From: Cymodocea nodosa
Taxonomy: Eukaryota > Streptophyta > Magnoliopsida > Alismatales > Cymodoceaceae
Length of the DNA stretch: 64,000 nt
NCBI GenBank assembly: GCA_036874045.1
Contig: CM072335.1
Span: 23,381,501 to 23,445,500, forward strand
Direction of reading: 5' to 3'
Below are positions 36,651 through 48,390 of the stretch, one piece after another (position 1 is the stretch's first letter; every line of letters starts with the position of its first letter). A program made the translations under genes and the position numbers. The notes under the pieces are model-generated. The model searched no databases and was not told the DNA's origin. It saw only the letters and a list, made by a program, of their open reading frames with translations.

Positions 36651-37129
36651 ATACCTCACTATCACTTCCATCCTAATGGGTTACCAAGTTTAACAAAAGA
36701 TGTACCATCGAAATAACATTTGAGTATAAACAATTTCATTTTAAATAACATCGATTCATCACTAAGCTATCACATATACATTTGAGATTTTACACTTATC
36801 AAGTCTCTTTACATTAACCTCTATAAGCAAGAATAAGATGCTTGTATACTTTCATTTCAACATGCATAATATCACTATCATGTACATATCAAGACAGTAC
36901 TCAGTTTTACAATCGTTGAAGCAAGATTTACAGCAGTTAAACTGCAACCTAACAAACATTCAATTCAACAGGGCCTACACGAGCATTTTAAACTACAGGC
37001 AAGGGTTCCAAGCAACAGAATGCCCAAAACTAGCAGGAAGATTCGGTGGGCTTCCTTTCCTCGCCTACAAAGTCATTCCCATGTGCAAAAGCTTGAATGA
37101 AAGACATTGGAAGAGTGTGGAGAGCGTAC

Positions 37130-37420
37130 CTACGATGCTCTCAAACCCACAGACGACTGCCGCGACCACTATCGGAGCTCGAAGCCTCGCCGTCCGCTGC
37201 CACCACCCGCACCTACCACCGGTCCTCTCTTCTTCCTCCCCTCAAATCCCGCACGAAGCTCCGCCCGGCCACGCGATCTCCCCTGCGCACGCGACCGCCC
37301 CTTTTCACCTGCGAGGTGCAGACGCAGGTGGCAATCCCTCCTTGCCCTCTCCCAAGTTCACGAATTCACAAGCGGGGCGAGAATTCCACAACCCTGCGTT
37401 TCAGTTTTTGGACTTAATAG
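37130..37420 (-). promoter_or_regulatory. Probable non-coding 5' UTR exon of the GON4L-like gene
   Basis: This strongly GC-rich island in AT-rich DNA contains no ATG on the - strand. At 37130 it ends in a good donor (ATCGTAG, then GTACGC). Downstream on the same strand, an acceptor (GATTACCAG) lies about 17 bases before the start codon at 33811. This fits a non-coding first exon followed by a 3.3-kb 5' UTR intron containing the triplication and the gypsy remnant. The + strand 206-codon frame over the same stretch (36838-37458) looks like a by-product of high GC. The left border is approximate. Confidence 0.5.
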
Positions 37421-38686
37421 GCCTAAAAGTCAGCCCAGCCCAACCTCCAATTTCATGATTCCATCACTCCCTTTCATCAATTATCCATCATCATTTCATT
37501 AATTTTTTTTTTCTTTTTAGAACCTCGTTCGAAATCCATAACGAACCAGAAAAAGTTGATAACCGTTGGTCCCACAGTTCTTATTATCATTATGCATATA
37601 CGTGATTAATTATAAATAATAAAACATATATCCTCAATAACAAAAATTCAAAACCTTAAATAGATCTAAACCAAGGGGACCCCATCAAAGGATTCAACGG
37701 TAACAGCTTCTTGTGTCAGTAGTTGTTGCCTTCCAAAGTCCCCATGCAACCAACCTCCAGAGATGCACTCCACCACCACCCCCTTTCTGCCTGCTAAAAT
37801 TGGGGATGACAAAGCCATGCTCATCTTCGTTGCGTTTCCTTTCATCATTTTTAGTTTAGTATTTCCATCATTTTCATTTCATATTCTTTCATTTTCCCCT
37901 TGCACGGAAGGAGTGCAACGATAGAATATATAGAATACGGGCAAAACTTGGTGCAAAGACGGGGGGACGCCTTCTCATTGCTGACCAGCGCGCACAAGTG
38001 AAGTGTCCTTGGGTGAGGTGGAAAAAGCGAAAATTTAGTCCAACCTTAAGTACAAATAAACTGCAGGTCCTTGCAAAAAAAAACATACCCAATACCTCAC
38101 TTGAAAATAATTGTTGAGAAAGTTCTTGGTTTGCCGTATTGCTTCTATAAGTATATTAGAATTCGATGAAAGAAGCATCGTCTTTGTTGATGCATGTCTT
38201 AACTTTGAAATATTATCTTACCAATGTTTTATATCATTTCGATAACTAATTAAACACACCTTACCACTAGAAAATTTTTAATGCTTTCAATGTAATAACC
38301 ATTCGCCTAAAAGGAACACAGAATAGGGAGATCAAACAACGTTTGCAAGCTGCCAGTTTTTAGTAAAAAGTAAAACAATGGTAACACTCACTGGCTAGTT
38401 CTGGCAGACATTGCAATGCTTGCATCCCCCACAAGCGGAAGAGAGTAAAAACCCATTCTAAGCAAAGGTAAATGAAATCACATGCCACTCCCCAGTTCAC
38501 CTTACCCTCTATTGATCGCAGTAGGCAGAAATACATGCTAATATAAATGAATTTCAAATGACAAATTTTCAGGAACATTTGCCCTGTGCTTGGCTGGAAC
38601 TGGAGATTCCCCAACCAGGACTGGCCCTTGCCATACTTCATGCAAATGGTCAACATTAGCCAGGCTGATGCAGTCTGCAGGTAAGT
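37421..38686. promoter_or_regulatory. RPN2 3' flank and presumed GON4L-like promoter
   Basis: This is the spacer between the RPN2 stop codon and the proposed GON4L-like first exon. RPN2 3' UTR sequence presumably occupies roughly 38400-38686. The stretch at about 37900-38040 is moderately GC-rich. Small - strand frames at 37666-37848 and 37889-38092 have no recognisable domain and I do not call them genes. Confidence 0.35.
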
Positions 38687-41600
38687 TTACGCAATATACT
38701 CAAAAGCCTGTGGGGGCTGAGGGTCATCATCTACTGCCATGGCTGATGATCCCTGCTGAGCAGGTGTTGATCCTCCACCTGCAGTTGTTGGCATGGTTGA
38801 AGGTGCATCAGTTAGAGCAAGTACCTCTGCTTCACTAGGGTGCAAATCCCGTAGGAGCACAAACCCTGATGGCGCTGATTTCACTGGAATGTATCTTCTT
38901 GCTTTAAGGAACTTAATGAACTTTTCCTGCGCAGGAACAACTCTGGCTGGATTTGACAAAAGTTCAAAAGATCGTCCAATATCTCCCTTCTTTTCAGATG
39001 AACTATTGACCTGTAAAAGACAAGAATTATGTCAAAGTGCAAGTTCAGTTACAAACTAGCATAATCAGTTGCCGTTATAATTAAAAGCATTATCATGATA
39101 TGGGGCAAACAATGCAAGAGCAAAACTGTATGCAAGTTTCCTGCTATAATGAGCTGAAGGTTAATTTAATTATTTCTCAAGCTGCCCTACCATTGGCTAT
39201 CCCTGTGGCTGCAATTATCATAGAAGAAAAAAACATCCATGTGGACTAAATAAAATACTTATTAACTGCCTTTTAGCACTTGACAAATATTAAATATTGA
39301 GTGAAGCATAACTACAACAATAAGCTAGGAAGATTCACCTCCATTGTGCCAACATCCTTCTCAGAGGATTTCATAGACTTTCCAGAACTTGAGCCAACTT
39401 TAACCACAACAGAAAATTTTCCAGCATTAAATTTCTGATCAGCATCCTTTTTAGATCTAGCTTTTGCTTTTGCAGAAGTTGATAGAATAGCAGTTGGAGG
39501 CTTTAATGGTGATGTAGAAATGGTTGCAGTAATTGGACGAGGATATTCAAACAAGGATGGCTTGGCATGTGACAAGAACTTGAATCTTGGCACTTTAAGA
39601 TCATAGTTCAGCCCAATAAAAGCAGTAGGAGAAAATGAGAGACTTATGAAATATATGAGAGGATACCAGTACCAAAACTGGCTGAAGACAGCAAGTCCAG
39701 CAACGGCAGTGACTTTATTATGTCTGGTTTTAGAAAGCAGTTTGATAGTAACATTACGCCCCCCAGCATCAAGAATACTAGAAGCAAGGATTGCACCCAT
39801 CTTACTCATTGTGTCCTCATGCTTATCTAGTATGATTTTCCCTAATTGTCTCCTGAAATTTAAAAATATCAGGAAAAATAAACAGTAGTCAATAGTAAAG
39901 ATCCCTGAAACCCTAAATACCATTAAAAAGTTCACCTGAACGATCCAACACGTGAATCACATGATTCATTAATCTGTATCAAAACCATCGCCATGGCAAT
40001 AAGAGCCCCCTGGCGAACAAAGTCAACAATATCAGATGTCAATGGCTCCAGAAGAGATATGGCATCACTGAGACCTGTTCCAGCACATGAAATCCCAACG
40101 GCCATAGCCGCACCATACCGTACATGGGGATTGTAGGACTCTGATAACAGGGAGACAATTCTTGGGGTCTGCAGTTTTGAAAAATAAAATAAAAGAATAT
40201 TGATGAAAAGTTGGAACTCATTTCAACAGTTACAAGTCAATAAAGAGTATTTCAATCAACTAAGAACCTATTTATCGTTATATAACTAGCTTACAGATAA
40301 AAAAGGCATAATGGCTATTCTATCTATCGAATTGAATGGTCTAATTAACCAATACCAACAAGAGATTATGTTCATATTGGCATTATTAAAAGAAAGAAAA
40401 GGTAAGAAAGGCACAAATCATTTGCAACTTAACTCTAATCTAAAGAGCAAGACACAAGTACAAAGTTTCTAATAACATCACAGCTTGCCAATTTGGGAAA
40501 AAAAATACAAGAGAAAGATGACATCCTCGCAGAAAAATTGAATGGAAGAGAATTCATTTTGCAAAGACCATACTTATTAGGGTGTCTATCTAGGCAGTGT
40601 CCAGGCATGATTTTGGTTTAGGTGTTTAAAATTCGGATCTCTGCTAGATCTGGTTATGGATCAGCAGGGATCACTTATCCTATTTAGGTTTTATGAGGAA
40701 ATTTTTTTTCAGGGAAAATTCTAGAAAAGATGACCAGTAGTTGCTGCTATGTGACTCCACCTCAGGCATTTCTGGCTCCAGCAGCCTCTTTCAGCAATTC
40801 TGGCAACTTCACAGCATCTTCCAGCAAGTGCCATCAACTCATGGTCTCTTCCGGTAGCCCCAGCAGCCTCCAGCTCCTAGGTGGCTCATTTGCTTCCAGT
40901 AAGATACGAACAAGAATTTTCTTCTACCCATATACTTTTTATTATCTCTACGTCTCTCCCTACAAACATTTCATTGTTTGTTAAGATGATGAAAGTGAAT
41001 GAAATAAGATTCTCGTTGTTTTGTTCTTAAACCTTCACCAAGATGGCATTGTTATTATAACTTATATCTTTTTTTCAAGTGGTATCATTATCTTTTATCA
41101 TATTTTTATGATTTTCTTACAACTTATCTAAGCTTTGGAATTTGGATGTCGGACATGTTTGGAACTTATTCAAATGTTGTATTTAGATCTTAATGTCTGC
41201 TTACACTTTATGCTTTCCGCTTCGTATTTTTGATGTTATTTTGTTATTATTTATGCATTTGAAAGTTTATTAAGAATTATTAGATGTAAGAGTATAAATC
41301 ATAATAATAATAACTAAGAATAATAGTAATTAACACATGGACATGTAGTATGCATCTGAAATATTAATATATATATATTTAAATAGGTGCCAAAGCTTAC
41401 TGCCCAATTGACTTAATAAGGAAAAAGACTACGCTAACCTGTCCAGGTTCAGAGTACAGGACGAACCCAAGAGCCAAAACAGCTGTCCTCCTCACGTCAT
41501 CATTCGCATCAGACACAGCAAAATGAAGCAGCTGGCGGATGGCTTTGTTATTTGATGTTCCTGCATAAGCTAAAGCCAATGCATACATACCACCATATCG

Positions 41601-44600
41601 AAGGATGGGGTCTTGATCTCTTGTCATTTGTTCAATCAATGTATCAGCTTCTTCTTCCCTACCATAGACAATTAGTGCGGTTCCCAATGCTAGTCCCCTG
41701 AAAAATAAGTTTAAGATGGTTATTCAGATAGTAAATGTCTTGAAGGAAATAACATAAAAGGAAACTAAAAGTGGCTACACCCAATGATCAGAAATTAAAT
41801 AATGCATTATTCTAAAATTTCTTGATTGCCAGAATCATCTTAAGAACCAAGATTGAAACACAATTAATGGTCAATCCCAGCTAACAATGTAGCTAGAATA
41901 ATTATATCAAACTCACCGGATGATCTTCTCATGTTGTGTGTCATGAGCATATGCAAGCATCTCACTTGCCTTCTCACTTGCAGTCCCCAGCATGAGGAGA
42001 CCCATGCTTATGCCAGCAGCCTCCCCAGCTACAGCACTGTCTGTGTATAAGACATTCTTGAAATCCTCATATATATCCTCATCTGATGTTCCAAGTGCCG
42101 ACAGTCCAAGACCCAAACAAGCTCCATGTCGAATGACCTGTTTAACACAAGCCATTCCTCATACATTAGCATCTCTAGCAACATGACATGAGTCAAAGTC
42201 CAATATTAAAGTTAAATATATCAAAATATATAAAAACAAAGGGCACCTCTGAGCTAGTATTGTGAAGGTTTTCCCGAAGGAACTGTTTGATTCCTTCACC
42301 ATGGTTGGCATGGATCAGACCTAGTGCATAAAGAGCTCCACCTTCTGAGTATGCACTTCCTGAGGAAGAAGAAGCACCACCTTGAGGCAGATACGGTGCC
42401 ATAAGCGAGCGTCCTTGCTGCAAATGACCTCGATGAATCACACCTAACCCAGCTGTTGCACTGAACTTAGCCCAGTTTGTTGCTCGGCTCAGCCATTCCT
42501 ATCACGGCACAGGATAAGTTTATAAGTATTTTCAGAAAATAAAAGGGTACTTATGATAAGATTATGATCTTCACCATGTTATCCCTAAGAAATGTATCCA
42601 CGGTGGTTCCCGCATGCATTATTGCATTTGCACAAATGGTTGCACTGTGGCAGACGCTATTTCGTATTTCAACAGACTGCTTTATTGTCCTTAGGAGAAG
42701 AAGATTTGACCTATTGAAAGGGAAAAAAGGAAACTTAGCAATAAACCGAAAAAACTAAGAGAAAGACCTAGAAAATGAGGAAGAAAATATAAAAAAAATA
42801 CTTATTATGATGGTATAGAAACTGCAAGGTCAATTGTATTGATTTCTCCCCTGACAAAATTCCCTTCACTTTTTCTAACTTCTCAGCAAAGGCAACTTCA
42901 TTAGGATCCAAAACACAAGTGACACCATTAAGAACATCAGATCTTTCATTCACATTCACACCATCTGCATTAGAAGGATTCAAAGTGTTCACTGAGTTGC
43001 CACCATTTTGAAAATTTGTTCCATTGGCCTCTTTTTCAATTACTTCCTGGGAACTTTCACTATTTGAAGGAATAGAAGCCCGAGGCATTCGAGCCAAGAG
43101 ATGATTTCTAACACTCAACAAAAAAGCTTGGTGCTCATTCTCCACAAGATCAAATGCAATTTGAAATGCCAAGAGATCATCTCTCTGAAAATAACATGGA
43201 TTCATATTGACTAAATGCCAAAACTGCAAAGTAGAAATCACCGAATGAAACTAAGTTATCACCTTGCTCCTAGATAGCAGAAGCCTCACTAATATTTCAG
43301 AAACACTTTCAGGTTTATTAAGAAACATAAGGCATTCACAGATGCTCAGGTAATCAGGAGAAGGAAGCCTTTGATATATTTTAACAAGAAGCCAAAGCAC
43401 CTGTGATTACAAACGTTTTAGAACATATTGAGAATGATTAATTAACTAACCATTCAAAGAAACAAGAATTGAACGTGAACGTCTTTTGCAAATTGATCTG
43501 ATACAGATGTCAACCAAATGTGAAATCAACAAACCTGAGCAAACAATATTTTTTTCAACAGTACTAAAAATACATGTGATCCATATTAAAAACATTAAAT
43601 TAAATTTAAAATACATGTGATCCACATTGTGTGATTTGGGTTGACCAGGTAGGCAGGTACCATCCAGCAGTGCAACTGATTTGAAAGGATGGAATTAAAC
43701 ATTGACACATGTTGGCAAAATTTCAGCAACATGTTTGTCAACATGTGTCAGTGTTTTGAATTATCAAAATTGATATCAATATGATAATTTGTTAACAAAA
43801 TACAATTTCTTTATTATTTATATCAACATGACTTCAACAGTATGATATTTCACTGATACATTTGTTTTTCATCTTACCAAAGTCGACACACAAAATGATT
43901 AATTTTATCTTAAAAAGTTCAGCTATTTGACACACAAACCTGAGCCTAACTCGTTAATCCAAATCAAGTTAAGACAAGTTAAGGTTAAGGGTTGGAAAGA
44001 AATTGGTCATAACTTGACCTATTACCCATCATCTCAAGCTAATTCAGGTTACAGATTGACCTCTAACTCATTTTAACCTGACCCATTTAATCCTATGGAA
44101 AGGACACCTTCATAGAAAGGCATATCAATTGCATTATTTTCACTATCATGTCACCTACATCTCCTTTGAGCATGAAATTGAAACTTAGATAAAACTTTAC
44201 GAACAATCATCTATCTTCCTTGCCAGTAATGACTGAACTTTTGATGTACATCATGCCAACTAATATGAAAAACTACAAATGCAAAATCTTCACTAATTTG
44301 AAGTATTGGAAATGCCATAGATCAAGCATTTGACCGTATACTAAGTACAACATAAATGTCTAATGGTAGTGTTACCTCACAGCGATATTCTCTCTGGTTC
44401 ACAAAAGTGTGGGAAATATTGATGCAATAAGAAAGTGCTCCACGGACATTATCACTCTGTGTAATTGCTTCTTCAAGTTTATCCAGTCTTCTGCACTCAA
44501 TGGACATTCCCATGGCTTGTTGATACTTCCCGTCCAATATGCATCTAAGAAGACAAATGCTATTAGAATAAACTTGTGAAAGTAATACAATGAGAATAAC

Positions 44601-45531
44601 TGAAGAGAAGCAAACAAAAACCTGTCGAGCACTCTCTCAACGATTCCTTCCAATCTGGGGTCCATGTCTGGAACTTCACTTATTGACTTTGAAGATTTTG
44701 ACCTGAGACTTGCATACTCATCTATGGCTTTGGCTGATGGGAAACAAAAGTACATCACTAAGAGCACTTCAAGGTATAGACCATCACGTGATATGGAATT
44801 TGACTGAAAAAGGAAAAGCAAAAATTCTCACCAAGCAATGTAAGAGAATAATCAGATTCGTCAGAGACATCAAAAAGTGACCCAGCGCACAATGCATATG
44901 ATAAAGAATCATTAAGTTCCCCGAGATAGAAGAATACCTGACCACCATAAAGAAAAGCATGATCTTCGTAAAGAACCTTGCTTCATCCAAAGTGTATTGA
45001 TGACCCATAATGATAGATCATGCGTGACGCAAAATAATGGTTGAGGAACTGAACTAAACCTTTGAAAGGACTAATGCGGCAAGCTGCCTTTGGTTGAAGT
45101 TCTCGTCCTCGTACAGACTTTCGCTGTAGGAAGAAAAGGAAAACTTAGTAAAGAAAACCCTAAACACCACAAAGACTTGGGAAAACAACATCATCACGGA
45201 AATTTCACTGGTTTTGTTTCGATTTTCAATTCTCCGTAAAGAAGAATCATCCCCTTTTCCCACTAAAACCACAATCTCACGAAATGTCCATAACCAAGAT
45301 CGTTTAAAACGACCGATAAAGACTCGAGAAAGCTAGCCCCCGACACTAGACGCAAAGAGAGCAAATCGGAAACGAACAGCACGCATACATGGCGGGAATG
45401 CTGGTGGAAATCTCGTGCCAGAAGTTTTGGACGACCTCATTGAGGTGGTGGAGGGCGTGGAGCTTGAGGGCGGGATGGGGCTCGCTCAGCATCGCCAACA
45501 AGCCGCCAGCGGAACTCACCGTCGCCGCCAT
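38687..45531 (-). CDS. RPN2: 26S proteasome non-ATPase regulatory subunit 1 homolog, RPN2 (14 exons, complete)
   Basis: RPN2 is the large scaffold of the proteasome base; it binds the 20S core cap and the RPN13 ubiquitin receptor. Exons: 45389-45531, 45060-45123, 44832-44937, 44622-44733, 44376-44544, 43263-43400, 42802-43184, 42575-42710, 42247-42498, 41917-42137, 41439-41697, 39936-40168, 39339-39852, 38687-39010. All are GT-AG and in phase, giving about 1017 aa, the family's usual size. The start [20 protein letters not shown] matches plant RPN2; an in-frame ATG 120 bases upstream is less likely. The N-terminal alpha-helical rod is followed by PC repeats ([54 protein letters not shown]). 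Next come [20 protein letters not shown], a charged Lys/Ser-rich linker, and the C-terminal [14 protein letters not shown] and [11 protein letters not shown] tail, the region that binds RPN13 in other species. Confidence 0.98.
40570..41096 (+). mobile_element. Possible copia-type LTR remnant in RPN2 intron 11
   Basis: This atypical insert contains a CAGC-rich stretch (40730-40905) and ends in a T-rich stretch followed by AGTGGTATCATTATC, which resembles an initiator-tRNA-Met primer-binding site. It reads like a single decayed LTR with its primer-binding site. No coding part is visible, and assignment is by layout only. Confidence 0.35.
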
Positions 45532-45659
45532 CACTAGGTATCTGTCTCGTCGAGGACGCGTGGAGTCGTCCTCGACTTCGACGGCCACACCTTGAGGTCC
45601 AAATGTAACGACCAAGAAGAAACCAGAGAGCCCCTTGGAGGTGGCCAGCATGCGTCACC

Positions 45660-45672
45660 ACTTATATAGGGT
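45660..45672 (-). promoter_or_regulatory. RPN2 TATA box with overlapping telo-box-like motif
   Basis: Read on the - strand, the sequence is GAACCCTATATAAGTGG: a TATATAA core about 130 bp upstream of the RPN2 start codon, merged with AACCCTA, the core of the plant telo-box seen in many translation- and growth-related promoters. Distance and orientation fit a core promoter. Confidence 0.55.
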
Positions 45673-48243
45673 TCGGTGTCGACCATTTTCGAGGTCGTCT
45701 AAACTAAATTAAATGCTTTAATTTATTAAATAATTAATAAGTATTACGTGATGTATGTAGAATTATTTTATATGTACATATAATAAATATTATATATAAA
45801 AAAGTCATTTTTGCTGTAAATACTGATACTCTTGATCTTAAGTATTTAAAATGATATATTAAATTTAATTTCAATATCGAAAGAAAACAATGATTATGAA
45901 CTACAAAGATGAACAAGAGAATTAAGTGAAAGCAATCAAAGACTACAAGTCACAAAATCAACAGTTAAGATCAAATATTTATGGTAAAAAATGCTAAGTA
46001 CCCATGACATTTTTTCCTTTATATACAAACATACATATATAATGCGATACAATTATATTTACATAAAATTAAGATTAGTGATAATTATACAATATATATA
46101 TATTTAAAATATAACATCAATGACAAACATATTTATATTATTTAAGTTTATTTAATTATCATTTGTTGTTTCAATAATTAATAACTTTTTCATTCGATTT
46201 TAAATATTTCAGCTTAATATAAGAGAATGATTCGATTATATCTTAGTTGATAAATATGATTCGCCTAGTATGTTCCCCAGGTTCTTATAATAAAATTTCC
46301 GCAATTTTCATAATTGAAATTTTTGTGGATTACACATGTCATCGTGGAGTAGATCATAAGTTATTGTTTTTATAATTTACTTGAGCATAATCCCGTCAAG
46401 TATAGATGTAAATAATACATAAAGATCGTGGTAATAAAAACCATATGATGGATAAAACCACTAACGTGACCGCACATATTCTAACGTTAATCCACGAACC
46501 GCACGTAAAGTATAAATTAGTATGTGAATATTACATAGACGTAAATAATACGAACTGTTAACGGATTAATATATCGATCATCTGGGAAAATAGAGTATCG
46601 TTTGGCATCACGTACGTATTAATGTAAAAATAATAAAATGTTATTTGTGTAATATTAGACAGTTAACATAATATTTTATTTATCTAATATATCCTATCAT
46701 ATAATTTATAATACTACAATATCAACAAAAATAATTTACAATAAACTAAATATTAATCACAATACTTATTTTATGAAAACTGAGTCAATAATAAAATTAG
46801 AATTTTACAGGTTATCGCCGTTTCTATTTATAATATTAAACAAACACTATTCCTATTTTTTTGTCACAGTTCACAAGAACTGTCCTTCTAAACTTTAAAC
46901 TATAGTGTTACTTTTATCTAGACTGTCACATTTTATTATTTAAACAAACAAGTTAGTTATTAAAAATTTTTACACTACCCCTTACAATATAGTTATGATT
47001 GATGATCTTGTGAATCTAAGAACATATTTTCTAAGGGTAATAATGTCTGAAAATATCGTCATACATATATTTTTTCAAGTGTATCAAAACAAAAGGGGAG
47101 ATAAGTTATGAATAAATTTAAGCAGAGAGAATGTGTACCTAAAAATGCCGAGAAAAATATTGAAGAACGGCAAAAAATAAAAGAAATAGAAAATAACCAA
47201 AAAAGCTTATTTTGTTGACATTTGTGTACGTTATTAGATAATGATAAAATTAACATTTAAATATTTGTATCATAATTTAGAAACAAAATAGTTGAATTTG
47301 CATGTAGAGAAGATGAAATATAAACTTAAAGGTTGGAGATCTAGTATATGATAAATATCCATTGAACTTATTACCAGTTGATTTTAAGATTACATATTTT
47401 ACATGATACCATAGACAAGTTCATACATATCTATGAATAATGTACTTTTAAATTTAAAGATGAGTTACAAATCAAATAAAATGTGAAAAGTCCTATGTAT
47501 ATTGACGAATGTATGGATAAGATTTAGATTGACATGTGATAAATTATTTCTGTTCATTACTAATTAAGATTTAGACCACTATATGATAAACTATTTTTAT
47601 TCATTATTATTTGATTTTAAAATAAAATATTTTACAAAATATCATAAAAACAAAGATTTTTGAGAATATCAGAAGACGGAATGTTCCTTCACTTGAGCTA
47701 CAATGTTGCATGGTAGAGAATTAATGAAGGCCCAGGCAAGATAGAGAATCGGTGGTGACAAAAAGGAATAGTAAATGATAACGTTGGGAGTAGAAGGTAC
47801 ATTAACAAATACGATTTTTGTTAGAAAATGTGAAAAGAGTCATGAAATATAAGTCATGATAGGTCTCTTTACCGAAAAAATAATATAAGTCACGGTAATA
47901 TTTTAGATTGATTAACATGATGATTGGTTTTTTTTAAAGAATAATTCATTTCACATATCTTTCCATCTCAATATATATATATATATATATATATTTCCGT
48001 CTCAGCTATTTTAAAGGTTTGACTTGTTCTGATGTTTTTTATTATTGGATAAAATTTAAAATTTAACGAGAATATATTTATTATTAATTTCAAAAATTGC
48101 AAAAAAATTAAGATCGTTTTTTTTTTTAAGGTGGTATCGATCAATTTCAATCATGGCGGCATTGCTAGATAAACACTGGAACGATTCGATTTCCGTCGGC
48201 AGCCAATTCGCCGGTCTTGTCTAGTCCACTGAAACTCCAGTTC

Positions 48244-48251
48244 TAGGGTTT
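48244..48251. promoter_or_regulatory. Telo-box (AAACCCTA reverse) near HEN2 start
   Basis: TAGGGTTT about 140 bp upstream of the HEN2 start codon, in a CT-rich leader. It is the perfect reverse complement of AAACCCTA and a common element close to transcription starts of plant housekeeping genes. Confidence 0.45.
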
Positions 48252-48390
48252 CCTCTCCACATCATCTCATCTCCACGCTTCTCGCTTCGTTCACTTTCAG
48301 GGAGGAAGAAGTGCACCGCCTTGCTCAATCCTGAAATCCCTCCGCCAACTAAGTTCCTTCACTCTTCCAGTGTACGCAACTCAACCACTA

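Larger units (their letters stand above)
45532..48390. promoter_or_regulatory. Divergent RPN2/HEN2 intergenic promoter region
   Basis: This 2.9-kb spacer lies between two divergent genes. The RPN2-proximal part is GC-rich to about 45690. The middle (about 45700-48150) is extremely AT-rich, with a (TA)n tract at about 47971-47993, and I recognise no gene or element in it. HEN2 5' UTR sequence probably starts near 48170-48250. Confidence 0.55.

Noticed and set aside
36838-37502. + strand frames of 206, 131 and 106 codons
   Set aside because: They overlap each other in different frames over a GC-rich island, are Pro/Ser/Arg-rich with no domain, and the island is better explained as a non-coding exon of the - strand gene.
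40730-40984. 84-codon + strand Ser/Cys-rich frame in RPN2 intron 11
   Set aside because: It lies on the strand opposite RPN2 inside a likely LTR remnant, is composed of CAGC-type repeats, and has no domain.
45346-45651. Longer RPN2 start 40 codons upstream of 45531
   Set aside because: The extra residues match nothing in plant RPN2, while [15 protein letters not shown] fits the family's N-terminus. The longer start is also close to the TATA box.
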